A stretch of DNA of 64,000 nt from Verrucomicrobiaceae bacterium. Its GTDB lineage: Bacteria > Verrucomicrobiota > Verrucomicrobiia > Verrucomicrobiales > Verrucomicrobiaceae. Shown here in pieces: positions 27,840 through 36,294 of the stretch. Every line of letters begins with the position of its first letter. Position 1 is the first letter of the stretch. A program made the position numbers and the translations under genes. The stretch covers positions 62,001 through 126,000 of the forward strand of contig JAEUHN010000054.1 in the NCBI GenBank assembly GCA_016795365.1, in the 5' to 3' direction. Below the pieces are notes generated by a model. It was not told the DNA's origin and did not search any database. It was given only the letters and a program-made list of their open reading frames with translations.

Positions 27840-30488
27840 TCAAGGCCGCTTGAGCGGATGATTCTCGTTGGGGCGGACCCGCTCGCGATCGCTGTCGAAG
27901 ATGCGTTTGAACCAGCTCTTGCGCTTCTCAGGCTCACTGGCGGGAGGGATCGGAGTTGCCTCGGTGGGGAATCGCTCGAAGGCTTCGCCACCGACCTTGG
28001 TGCGGATGTCTTCGTTGGTGCTCCATTTGCGCAGTGACATGTCGTCCTCGACCACGTGAGGCTGGATGAAGATGATCAGCTCGTTGCGGCTGGCGGACTT
28101 GGTTGTGTTCTTGAACAAGCTGCCGAGGCCAGGGATGCGGCTGACGAGAGGCACGCCACCGGTGTTCTTCTTGTCCTGCTCGGAGATCAGGCCGCCGAGA
28201 ACCACGGTGTTGCCGCTGGGAACGGTGACGGTGGTGATGACCTGCTCGGTGCTGATGATGGGCACATCATTGGGCTCTACTCGCTGGGTGCCGACGACGG
28301 TGTCGTTGACCTGGGCGATATTGAGCGTGACCTCGTTGTTAGGATTGATCAGCGGCACCACTTCGAGTTTCAGCACCACGTCTTTGTAGGCGACGGTGGT
28401 GGTGATGGTGTTGCCGTTGTTGTTGAGGTTGGTCGTGCTCTGCGAGGGCACCGGGATGCTCTGGCCGGAGGTGATGGTGGCCTTTTTGTTGTTGAGGGCG
28501 AAGACGCTGGGGCGGGAGAGCACCTTGAAGCGATCGGTGGTCTCGAGCGCGGTGATGTAGGAGTCGAGTGTGTCGGTGATCTGGCCGTAGAGGTTGAAGC
28601 CGCTGGCCGGGCCGAAGGCGGTGGTGATCAGGTTGTCGCGGAGGTCGCTGATGTTGTTGCCCGTGATCACATCAGTGCGCTTCTGGAAGAAGCTGGAGGT
28701 GAAACCGCTGCCGCCGCCAGTGCGGTTGAACTTGCTCAGCCAATCGACGCCGAGTTCGCTGCCATTGCCGAGATTCAACTGGCCGATGATCGTGGCCAGA
28801 TAGACCTGGGCCGGCTTTTGATCGAGCTTGTCGAGGAGACTGTTGATCTTATCGACGGACTCCTTCGGTCCCATCACGAAGATGCTGTTGCTGGGCGGAT
28901 CGGCGATGATGCGGGTATTCTTCACCAGCACGGAGATCGGAGCATTGTCTTCCTGAGGAGCGGTCAGCTGATCAGGGCGGGTGGCGCCGGCTGCACCGCT
29001 GGTGCCTCCGCCAGTGCTCGTGTCGCTGCTGAAGCTAGCACCCGTGCTACCCACGGCCGTGCCGCCACGGCGATTGGTGCTGTTTCGACCCGAGAGGAGC
29101 TGGGTGCTGGACGAGAGCTGGGGCTGCTGCTGCTGGAGATTGAGCGAGCCACCACCGGGGAGCTGTGAGGAGCTGGACGCGGAGGCTTCCTTGAGCTGGT
29201 CCACACAGGCCGAGAGCACATCCACGCAGTAGGCGTAGTTGAGCTTGCGCTCGTAAGGTTCGGGAACATCGACGGTTTTATCGAGTTCGCTGATGAGGCT
29301 GGTGATGTAGGCGTAGTCTTCTGCGGTGGCGACGACAAGGAGTTGGTTGAGGCGTGCATCAGCGACCACGAGTGAATTCGGCAGCGGAGGCTCGTTGGCA
29401 CCGCCGTTTCCGTTGGAAGATCGGTTGGAGGAGTTGCTTGAGGAACTGCTGCTCGAACTGGAAGGTGGTGGAGGAGGGGAGTTCGAAGAACCGCTACGAC
29501 GCTCGGGACCAGCGGTGCCGCGGATGGTGGTGATGCCTTTGGTCTCCTTGTCCTTCGCGAGGGCATCGAGCGTGGACTGGATCAACTGGGCCACGATGGC
29601 GGCATCCGCGTATTCGAGTTTTATGAACTTGGTAATCAGCGAGGACGAGGTGGTCGGATTGTCGATCACCTTGCTGATGGAGATCAGCTGTCTCACGATG
29701 CTGGCAGTCTCGGTGATCAGCAGTCCTGGAGGTGTCGTGACGGGGGTGATGCGACCATAGACATTGAGGCCCACGTGGTTGCCCAAGATGGTGCCTGCGT
29801 CCTCCGGCAGCAGGTGCTGCAGTTTCATGAAGTAAGTCACCAGCGTCTCGCCTTCGGGAAGGTCTTTCTCGTCCTGGTAGAACTTCAGTCCTTGGGAGAA
29901 CTGGAGCTGCTGAGCACCTTGAATGCGCGTGGGCAGGATGCGGGCACTTTTGCCCGAGGGATCGAGGGTGATGGAGTAGCCATTGGTGAGCAGCGTGGCT
30001 TCGATCAGGCGAATGGCCTCTGCTTTCTCCACGGGTTTGGGAGTGACGAGGCTGATGGGCGAGCCGTCGAAGATGGACGTGTCCTTCACCAACGTCATGC
30101 CCGTGAGCTTTTCATAGACGGAGAGCAGGTCGGTGACGGCGTTGTTCGGGAAGGTAAGGGCCACCTGATCGCCTTCGATCGTGAAGGTGGTGTCCTCGGC
30201 TGCCTGAGGGGCTCCACCGCCGGGGCCGAAGCCTCCTGGACCAAAGCCGCCACGACGTCCAAATCCACCGGGACGCGTTCCGCCTTGTCCATCACCAGCA
30301 TCACCACCGGGGCCGCCTGGGGCCGGCGCACCGGGGGCTGGAGTTCCTGGCGCTGGTGCCGAGGGTGGCGCAGGCTGGCCTGCCTTGCCTGCATCGGCGG
30401 GAGGCGTGGGCGCATTCTGCGCAAAGGAAAAGGTGCAACTGGCAGCTGCAAACAGGGACGTGATCAGGCGCGACGAGGAACGGGACAT
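27840..30488 (-). CDS. gspD: Type II secretion system secretin GspD
   Basis: Outer-membrane multimeric channel of the T2SS. 882 residues: a signal peptide (about 1-23), a Pro/Ala/Gly-rich stretch (about 25-85), N0/N1-type ring domains, a Ser/Pro low-complexity insert around 330-370, further N domains, then the secretin core with VYLATIIGQLNLGNGSELGVDW and the C-terminal signature VPLVSRIPGLGSLFK followed by SRNELIIFIQPHVV. The Pro- and Ser-rich inserts make it longer than the E. coli-type secretin. It ends a minus-strand set with three preceding T2SS-related genes. Conserved motifs make the secretin call strong; GspD rather than PilQ is inferred from the neighbours. Confidence 0.93.
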   Translation of the reverse strand: MSRSSSRLITSLFAAASCTFSFAQNAPTPPADAGKAGQPAPPSAPAPGTPAPGAPAPGGPGGDAGDGQGGTRPGGFGRRGGFGPGGFGPGGGAPQAAEDTTFTIEGDQVALTFPNNAVTDLLSVYEKLTGMTLVKDTSIFDGSPISLVTPKPVEKAEAIRLIEATLLTNGYSITLDPSGKSARILPTRIQGAQQLQFSQGLKFYQDEKDLPEGETLVTYFMKLQHLLPEDAGTILGNHVGLNVYGRITPVTTPPGLLITETASIVRQLISISKVIDNPTTSSSLITKFIKLEYADAAIVAQLIQSTLDALAKDKETKGITTIRGTAGPERRSGSSNSPPPPPSSSSSSSSSNSSNRSSNGNGGANEPPLPNSLVVADARLNQLLVVATAEDYAYITSLISELDKTVDVPEPYERKLNYAYCVDVLSACVDQLKEASASSSSQLPGGGSLNLQQQQPQLSSSTQLLSGRNSTNRRGGTAVGSTGASFSSDTSTGGGTSGAAGATRPDQLTAPQEDNAPISVLVKNTRIIADPPSNSIFVMGPKESVDKINSLLDKLDQKPAQVYLATIIGQLNLGNGSELGVDWLSKFNRTGGGSGFTSSFFQKRTDVITGNNISDLRDNLITTAFGPASGFNLYGQITDTLDSYITALETTDRFKVLSRPSVFALNNKKATITSGQSIPVPSQSTTNLNNNGNTITTTVAYKDVVLKLEVVPLINPNNEVTLNIAQVNDTVVGTQRVEPNDVPIISTEQVITTVTVPSGNTVVLGGLISEQDKKNTGGVPLVSRIPGLGSLFKNTTKSASRNELIIFIQPHVVEDDMSLRKWSTNEDIRTKVGGEAFERFPTEATPIPPASEPEKRKSWFKRIFDSDRERVRPNENHPLKRP

Positions 30489-30555
30489 GCGGTTGGAGGG
30501 GAGGGAACGTTGGGTCGGTGGATGTGAATGGGTGTGTTGAAGGCGGTGCCTGGGC

Positions 30556-31305
30556 TTACTTGCGTTTGGCCTCGTCCTCTTCGGCGACGGATTTGAAGGT
30601 CTTTTCCATGAAGGAGCGGCGTTCTTCCGGGTTCATGTTCATGATGCGCTCGCGGCTTTCTTCGAAGGTCTTGCGGAGCTTGTTCTTGGCGTCGTCGGAC
30701 AGCGCTTGATAACGCTGCATCACTTCCGGCGGAGGGCCGCGATGCTCGCGTTTGAAGCCGCGATCCTCGCCACGGTTGTCACCTGGCGGAGGCGGACCGC
30801 CACCGGGGGCGGTCTTGTGCTTCTTCATGTTCTCGTCTTGGGCCTCATTGTCGTGACGAATGGTAACGATCTCGCCAGCGACGTTCACTTTGACCTGCAT
30901 GCGTTTGATGTCGCTGGTGCGGGGAGCTTCGGTGAGCGTCCAGCCGTTGGCATTGGGCTCTTCAGACACGACGTAGGTTTTCTTGGAGTCCTTGTCGAGC
31001 AGCGTGGCCATCGGCTTGCCTTCCACGTAGGCCACGCCGGTGAGCACCAACGAGTCCGACATGTTGACCGAGCGATTGAAGGGCGAGGTCTTCATCGCCT
31101 TGGTGATCAGACTGGGATCGAAAGGCTGCGGGAGGTCAGGATCAGACGGAGTGGCAGGCTTGGTCGTCGCTTCGGCGGGGAAGTCGGCGAGTGGATTGGC
31201 CAGATCGGAGGGGTCCACTTCCTCGGTCTGCGCCATCGCCACACCGAGGCCCACCGTCAGGGTGGAACCGATGACCAACAACGAATGACGAAGGAATGAC
31301 GACAT
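30556..31305 (-). CDS. Exported protein of the T2SS block, possible GspC/PilP-like component
   Basis: 249 residues from the ATG at 31305. A signal peptide (about 1-25) is followed by an acidic Pro-rich segment. A short beta domain follows (about 80-150, LVLTGVAYVEGKPMATLLDKDSKKTYVVSE), resembling the 'homology region' of GspC/PilP in pattern only. The C-terminus is a highly charged helical tail with a Gly/Pro-rich loop. It lies between the secretin and the GspM-like gene, and no canonical GspC is seen in the window, so it may take that role; this is inference from position and pattern. Confidence 0.65.
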   Translation of the reverse strand: MSSFLRHSLLVIGSTLTVGLGVAMAQTEEVDPSDLANPLADFPAEATTKPATPSDPDLPQPFDPSLITKAMKTSPFNRSVNMSDSLVLTGVAYVEGKPMATLLDKDSKKTYVVSEEPNANGWTLTEAPRTSDIKRMQVKVNVAGEIVTIRHDNEAQDENMKKHKTAPGGGPPPPGDNRGEDRGFKREHRGPPPEVMQRYQALSDDAKNKLRKTFEESRERIMNMNPEERRSFMEKTFKSVAEEDEAKRK

Positions 31306-31319
31306 GGCGTGCGGGTGGG

Positions 31320-31868
31320 TTAGCTGCCTTCGGGCTTGAACCATCGGGCAAGGGTGAAGGTGACGTAGGCCTGCGGGGTCTTTTCCTTGGCCTTGCCATC
31401 GGGATCGACGTGGATGGACTTGATCACCTGGAAATACTCGGGGCTCTGCATCATTGCTAGCCAGTCCAGTGCGACGGACTGCTCGCCACGCAGGGACATG
31501 GTGACGCTCACCTCCTGGTAATGGGCGTTCTTCGTCGGCTCATTGAGCTGCGGTGGGCGAATGCTCTTCATGCCGAGATCGAGCGCCTGATTCTGAAGCT
31601 CCTCCAGAAGCTCGCCGCCCGCGCGGTTGAGGGAGTCCGTGGATGGCATGTTCGCATCCAGCCAGGCCAGGCGTTTCTCTTGGAAGGCCCGGTCGGCCAG
31701 CCAAGCTTCGTTTTCCTGCTTCTCGGCTTTCAGTGCATTGATCTTCACTTCCACCGCCGCGCGACGGTCGAGGAACTCCTTGGCCACAATGGTGGTGCCT
31801 GAGATCAGGAGCACAGCGACACAGCCGCCGAGCAGACGTTTTTCACGGGAGGAAAGGCTGCGGCTCAT
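31320..31868 (-). CDS. GspM/PilO-like type II secretion inner-membrane protein
   Basis: 182 residues. A short basic cytoplasmic end precedes one membrane segment (about 12-30, LLGGCVAVLLISGTTIV). A coiled coil follows (about 35-75, rich in Lys/Glu), then a periplasmic ferredoxin-like beta-alpha domain with VSVTMSLRGEQSVALDWLAMMQ, typical of GspM/PilO. Its start overlaps the stop of the GspL-like gene by 4 bp (ATGA), showing coupling. Low sequence conservation in this family leaves GspM versus PilO open. Confidence 0.8.
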   Translation of the reverse strand: MSRSLSSREKRLLGGCVAVLLISGTTIVAKEFLDRRAAVEVKINALKAEKQENEAWLADRAFQEKRLAWLDANMPSTDSLNRAGGELLEELQNQALDLGMKSIRPPQLNEPTKNAHYQEVSVTMSLRGEQSVALDWLAMMQSPEYFQVIKSIHVDPDGKAKEKTPQAYVTFTLARWFKPEGS

Positions 31869-33082
31869 GGCGTGGTCAGCTTGCCCTGGATGCGGCAGGA
31901 CACGGTTTTGTTATCACGCACCTGGGGCTGGGGCATCGTCCAGGTGTAGCGGCTGAGGTTCTTGTGCTTCTTCAACTCCTCAAAGAACAGCCCGGACGTG
32001 GTGGCATCGCGCGCGTCCACGCGAAACTTGATCTCCTCCTGGCGTGCCTCGTATTCGCGGAGGTTGATGCCGCTCGGGGGCATCAGCTCCGAGACCTGCT
32101 GGAGCACCACCATGGGGTAGGTCTTGGGATCAAGGTTGGCAGCCATCGCCTTCCAGCGTGCGGCGGTGAGCTTCACCTCTGCAGCAGGAGCGGCTGTTTG
32201 TTCCACCTGGGCGGCGAGGTCATTGGCGATGGCTTCGCGCTGGCGCACGTAGAAGATCCCAAAAGCGATCGCAGCAGCATAACAAGCCGCTACCAACAAT
32301 CCGATCGCCAGCCAGCGGCGTCGTGAGGCGGCGGCGGCTCGCGCATCACTGACGGAACGGGGCAGCAGCGCCGTCCAGTTCCTCGTGTCCACATTGCCAG
32401 GAGCCAGACGGTCCACCATCTGCACCGGCAGGGCGGCGACCTTGCGCAGATCGGCGACGACATCGGCATCCCACTGGCCGACCAAAGTGATGCCCGAGGT
32501 GGTGCCGAAGCCTGGCAGCGATTCAAGGCCAAGGCGCGTGAAGAGGATTTCCTGAGCGAGCTGCTCGGCCTCAGCCGGGCGCTGAGCGAAGACGTGACTG
32601 TGGAAGAGCTTGCCTTGATGACTAGCGGCAACCACGAGTTCTCCCTGCTCCTCGGTGATCACCAGCTGGCCGACCGGGAGCTGCACGAGACGCAAGGCGG
32701 CAGCGTAGTTTTCGGCATTGGAAACGGCCAGTTCTTCAGGGAAGGGCTCGGCGAGCACGTCCACGCTGATGATGGCATTCGGGCCTGCGTGCCCGAGCAC
32801 ATGGAAGCGGAAAGGCGGGGGCGCACCACCGACGCCCTTGATGCCGCGGCGTTCGAGCTGGGCGGCGACCATGTCCTGCAAGATCGCATGATCTGCCTGG
32901 GGCAGCATTAGGCCGAGGGTGCGGCAGGCGGTGGCGGGAAGGCCCACGAGCACTGGCTTGGAGAGGTCACCATAATCGGCCAGCGTGTCCACGGCTTCGG
33001 AAGGTCCGCTGGATCGCGGCTTCCAGACGCGCCAAGAGGCGTCTTCTCCGGGAATGAGCAAAATAGAGGCACTGGATGTCAT
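31865..33082 (-). CDS. GspL-like (PilM-PilN fusion-type) type II secretion protein
   Basis: 405 residues. The N-terminal part (about 1-240) is an actin-like cytoplasmic domain of PilM/GspL type, seen from VLVGLPATACRTLGLMLP and LVITEEQGELVVAASHQGKLFH. A single membrane segment (about 262-285, WLAIGLLVAACYAAAIAFGIF) follows, then a coiled coil and a periplasmic ferredoxin-like PilN domain (YPMVVLQQVSELMPPSGINLREYE). In the T2SS, GspL bridges the GspE ATPase and GspM. It is the first gene of the minus-strand block; no gene precedes it closely on that strand. Confidence 0.82.
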   Translation of the reverse strand: MTSSASILLIPGEDASWRVWKPRSSGPSEAVDTLADYGDLSKPVLVGLPATACRTLGLMLPQADHAILQDMVAAQLERRGIKGVGGAPPPFRFHVLGHAGPNAIISVDVLAEPFPEELAVSNAENYAAALRLVQLPVGQLVITEEQGELVVAASHQGKLFHSHVFAQRPAEAEQLAQEILFTRLGLESLPGFGTTSGITLVGQWDADVVADLRKVAALPVQMVDRLAPGNVDTRNWTALLPRSVSDARAAAASRRRWLAIGLLVAACYAAAIAFGIFYVRQREAIANDLAAQVEQTAAPAAEVKLTAARWKAMAANLDPKTYPMVVLQQVSELMPPSGINLREYEARQEEIKFRVDARDATTSGLFFEELKKHKNLSRYTWTMPQPQVRDNKTVSCRIQGKLTTP

Positions 33083-33186
33083 GGGGCCGAATTGTAACGG
33101 CGGCTCATCGCATAAGTTGCGTCGCAGTTAAGATTCCTGCGTCATCCCTTGTCCACTGCCCGCAGACGGGCATCGGGTGAGGTGGC

Positions 33187-34110
33187 TCAGGACCACTCGA
33201 TGCGCGTCACTTTGCCGTGCTCGGGGTGAGCAACATCCAGGCTGCGCAATTCCAGGTCCATGCCCTTGGCATCCACACGCGCCGTCACCCAACCGCTGGG
33301 GCGGGCTTTGTTGAAGGCGTAGGCCACAGGTGGCAGATTGACGAGGTGGAGGCCGCTCTTGCGGGTTTTGATCTCCCAGTTGTGCGTATGGCCGAAGATC
33401 CAGGCCTTGGCCTTGGGGTGCTTGTCCACCACGCGCATAAACTCGTCGGTGTCCGTGAGTCCGGTGCGCTTGCCGCCCTCAGGCACGGGGCCTTGAGGGT
33501 TGTGATGGACCATGATGATGGTCGGGCGATCCGGTAGATCACGCAGGGTGCGATCCAGCCAGGCGATCTGGCTCTCGCCGAGCACGCCGGGCGTGTTGTC
33601 GGTTTTGTCGAGGGAGTCGAGCAGCACCCAGTTCACCACGGCGCTGGTGATCACGCTCAGATGCTTCAAGGGCAGGAGCTTGTGATTGGTGGTGAGTTCC
33701 CAGCAGCCGTCCCAGCACTTCTCGCGGTCATCGTGATTGCCGAGCGTGAGGTGAACGTCGATGCCTGCCTGGCGCAAAGGTTTCATCAGCTCCACGAAGG
33801 TGGCGTAGTCGCCCTTCTCGCCCGTGTCGTAAGCGAGGTCGCCATTCACGAACAAGCCGAAGGCTTTCTCCTTCTGCTGGAGTTCGAGCACCTGCTTCAC
33901 GGCCTGCTTCAAGTGGTCGGCGAGGTTGATGTCGCGAGCGACGGTCGCCTGATCTTCGGCGATGTGGGTGTCGCTGAACAGGACCCACAGCTCCTTCTTC
34001 AAGTCGTCACCAGCCGCGTGCAGATGATGTCCGGCCAGGAGGGACAAGCCAGTAGCCGTGGTCTGCTTGAGCAGTTCGCGGCGAGTGAGAGCGGGGAGTG
34101 TGATGGGCAT
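33187..34110 (-). CDS. Tat-exported calcineurin-like metallophosphoesterase
   Basis: 307 residues with a twin-arginine signal TRRELLKQTTATG near the N-terminus, so probably exported folded. The full two-metal site is visible: SDTHIAED, NGDLAYD, LGNHDDRE, MVHHNP and GHTHNW, in order. These residues place it in the calcineurin-like phosphoesterase superfamily, with resemblance to the 3',5'-cAMP phosphodiesterase (CpdA)-like branch. The true substrate is unknown, and Tat export argues against a cytoplasmic cAMP role. A 179-bp gap containing a heptamer element separates it from upp. Confidence 0.88.
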   Translation of the reverse strand: MPITLPALTRRELLKQTTATGLSLLAGHHLHAAGDDLKKELWVLFSDTHIAEDQATVARDINLADHLKQAVKQVLELQQKEKAFGLFVNGDLAYDTGEKGDYATFVELMKPLRQAGIDVHLTLGNHDDREKCWDGCWELTTNHKLLPLKHLSVITSAVVNWVLLDSLDKTDNTPGVLGESQIAWLDRTLRDLPDRPTIIMVHHNPQGPVPEGGKRTGLTDTDEFMRVVDKHPKAKAWIFGHTHNWEIKTRKSGLHLVNLPPVAYAFNKARPSGWVTARVDAKGMDLELRSLDVAHPEHGKVTRIEWS

Positions 34111-34165
34111 GGTAGTAAAGAGCGGTTGGGAGTGAGGAGCTTTCTAACGATGGCTGAGCTCGAGA

Positions 34166-34290
34166 ACAAGCAGGCAAAGAGCGAAGAGCCGAGAGCAAAG
34201 AAAAATTTAGGCGGGACTCGATCGGTAGCTGGTATCCGAGTGAAGCTGGCTCTCAGCCCTCTGCGCTCTTGGCTCTTTGCCCTTCGCTTT
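34166..34290. repeat. Paired inverted heptanucleotide repeat arms at the 3' end of upp
   Basis: On the plus strand the left arm is purine-rich (ACAAGCA, GGCAAAG, AGCGAAG, AGCCGAG, AGCAAAG; 34166-34200). The right arm is pyrimidine-rich (TGGCTCT, CAGCCCT, CTGCGCT, CTTGGCT, CTTTGCC, CTTCGCT; 34247-34288). The arms are inverted, and the unit family (AGAGCNA/CTTNGCT) differs from that in mnmA. The right arm ends two bases short of the upp stop codon (34290-34292, minus strand). Confidence 0.8.
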
Positions 34291-34922
34291 CACGTCCCAA
34301 AGTATCGATCCCCGGCATCACCGAGCCCAGGGACGATGTAACTGCGGTCATTGAGCCCCTCATCGACGGCGGCGGTGTAGATTGGCACATCGGGATGCGC
34401 GTGTTGGAAGGCGGCGATTCCCTGGGGGCAGGCGACGATGCCAACGAGGCGGAGGTTCTTGACGCCAGCCTCCTTGAGCTGGCGTGCGGCCTCGACGGCG
34501 CTGCCACCGGTGGCCAGCATTGGATCAAGGAGGAAGACCTCACCGCTGGCCAGCACCTGGGGCAGCTTCGCGTAGTAGCTGTGCGGCTGTGCGGTCTCCT
34601 CGTCGCGAGCAATCCCCACATGGGCGACCACCGCATCCGGCACTAGCGAGAGGATGCCATCGATCATGCCCAGTCCGGCGCGGAGGATTGGGACAAGGAT
34701 GACGGGGCGCGCGAGCTTGAAGCCCTTGGTGGCGACGATCGGTGTCTGCACGTCGATGGATTGCAGGCTGATCCCGGAACTCGCCTCCGCAAACACCAGA
34801 GCGCTGAGCCTTTGCATCGCGGTGCGGAACTGCTCGGGGCGCGTGCTCTGATCGCGCAGTTGCGTGAGGCACACCTGGGCGATCGGATGAGTGAGGACGT
34901 GCAGATCGGGCATGGCACTCAT
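34290..34922 (-). CDS. upp: Uracil phosphoribosyltransferase
   Basis: Salvages uracil with PRPP to UMP. 210 residues, family-typical. Seen are VTHPIA-like LTHPIAQVCLTQLRD, ILRAGLGMIDG, the PRPP-binding LLDPMLATGGSAVEAAR and the C-terminal uracil-binding AVDEGLNDRSYIVPGLGDAGDRYFGT. Start ATG at 34922; a second ATG is three codons on. It lies 24 bp downstream of the symporter gene on the same strand. The heptamer element at 34166-34290 abuts its stop codon. Confidence 0.96.
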   Translation of the reverse strand: MSAMPDLHVLTHPIAQVCLTQLRDQSTRPEQFRTAMQRLSALVFAEASSGISLQSIDVQTPIVATKGFKLARPVILVPILRAGLGMIDGILSLVPDAVVAHVGIARDEETAQPHSYYAKLPQVLASGEVFLLDPMLATGGSAVEAARQLKEAGVKNLRLVGIVACPQGIAAFQHAHPDVPIYTAAVDEGLNDRSYIVPGLGDAGDRYFGT

Positions 34923-34946
34923 GCAAGCCGAGGGGGCGCGGGGTCG

Positions 34947-36245
34947 TCAAGCCAGGACATCGGACGATCCAGCGAGATTCGCCCGCAAGTCCTCGGCGGA
35001 GACTTCCTTCTCCCAGCGGCTGATCGCCACGGTGGCCACACCATTGCCGATGAGGTTGGTGATCGCGCGGCATTCGCTCATGAAGCGGTCGATGCCGACC
35101 AGCAAAGCGAGTGCCTCCACGGGAATGCCGGGCACGGCCTGCAGCGTGGCAGCGAGCGTGACGAAGCCCGCGCCGGTGACTCCGCTTGCCCCTTTAGAGG
35201 TGACCATGGCTACGAGCAGCAGGCTGATCTGATGACTGAGATCGAGCGGCGTATTGGTGGCCTGGGCAAGGAACACAGCGGCCATCGACATGTAGATGTT
35301 CGTGCCATCGAGATTGAAGCTGTAGCCCGTGGGAATCACCAGCCCCACCGTGGAGGCCGAGCAGCCGAGCTTTTGCATCTTCTGAATCATTCCCGGCAAC
35401 GCTGTCTCTGAGGAACTGGTGCCGATCACGAGCAAGATCTCGTCCTTGATGAAGATCAGGAAACGGAAAATCGAGAATCCGCTCCACCACGCGATGGCAC
35501 CGAGCACGAGGATCACAAAGGCACCGGCCGTGATGTAAAAGCCTGCCATCAAGGCCAGCAGCTTGTTCAGCGCGCCGATGCCATAGCTGCCAACGGTGAA
35601 ACCCATGGCTCCGAAGGCACCGATCGGTGCCGCTTTGACCACGATGCCCATGACGCCAAAGAAGACCTGGGCCGCCGTGTCGATGGCGTGCAGCACGGGC
35701 TTGCCCTTGTCACCCATGCTCGCGATGGCGAAGGCGATGAGGATGGAGATGAGCAGGACTTGCAAGAGGTCGCCCGAGACAAAAGCACCGAGCATGGTCT
35801 TCGGAATGATGTTGAGCAGGAACTCCGAGGTGCTGATCGCGCCTGCCTTTTCGGCATAGCCATGACTGGTCTCGACAGCCTTTGCCTCGGCATGGAACGT
35901 CTCGCCTGCGGGTGTGAAGCCATCGCCAGGACGCAGCACGTTCACGACGATCAAACCGATGACGAGCGCTAGTGTGGAGACGACTTCAAAATACAGCAGC
36001 GTCTTGCCCCCCACTCGGCCCAGCTTCTTGAGGTCGCCCATGGAAGCAATGCCATGCACCACCGTGCAGAAGATGATGGGGGCGATCATCATCTTCACCA
36101 GGTTGATGAAACCATCGCCGAGAGGTTTCAGATCTTTGCCGAAGTCGGGGAAGAGCTTGCCCACGATGATGCCGAGCACGACGGCGATGAGGACCTGAAC
36201 GTAGAGAATGCGATACCAGGGCTGGCGGGAGGAGGACGTGCTCAT
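34947..36245 (-). CDS. dctA: Dicarboxylate:cation symporter (DAACS family)
   Basis: 432 residues from the ATG at 36245, with about eight membrane helices and two re-entrant loops. The substrate-loop signature [20 protein letters not shown], and [19 protein letters not shown] for the TM7 Na/dicarboxylate site, match DctA most closely. A following [10 protein letters not shown] and the [14 protein letters not shown] stretch also fit. This family imports succinate, fumarate and malate (or glutamate/aspartate) with H+ or Na+. It starts about 50 bp after a DUF4091 gene and precedes upp. Family firm; C4-dicarboxylate specificity inferred. Confidence 0.85.
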   Translation of the reverse strand: MSTSSSRQPWYRILYVQVLIAVVLGIIVGKLFPDFGKDLKPLGDGFINLVKMMIAPIIFCTVVHGIASMGDLKKLGRVGGKTLLYFEVVSTLALVIGLIVVNVLRPGDGFTPAGETFHAEAKAVETSHGYAEKAGAISTSEFLLNIIPKTMLGAFVSGDLLQVLLISILIAFAIASMGDKGKPVLHAIDTAAQVFFGVMGIVVKAAPIGAFGAMGFTVGSYGIGALNKLLALMAGFYITAGAFVILVLGAIAWWSGFSIFRFLIFIKDEILLVIGTSSSETALPGMIQKMQKLGCSASTVGLVIPTGYSFNLDGTNIYMSMAAVFLAQATNTPLDLSHQISLLLVAMVTSKGASGVTGAGFVTLAATLQAVPGIPVEALALLVGIDRFMSECRAITNLIGNGVATVAISRWEKEVSAEDLRANLAGSSDVLA

Positions 36246-36294
36246 GAAGATGGGGCTGATCCTGGGGGACAGCTGCAGCAAAGGCAACTCGCGA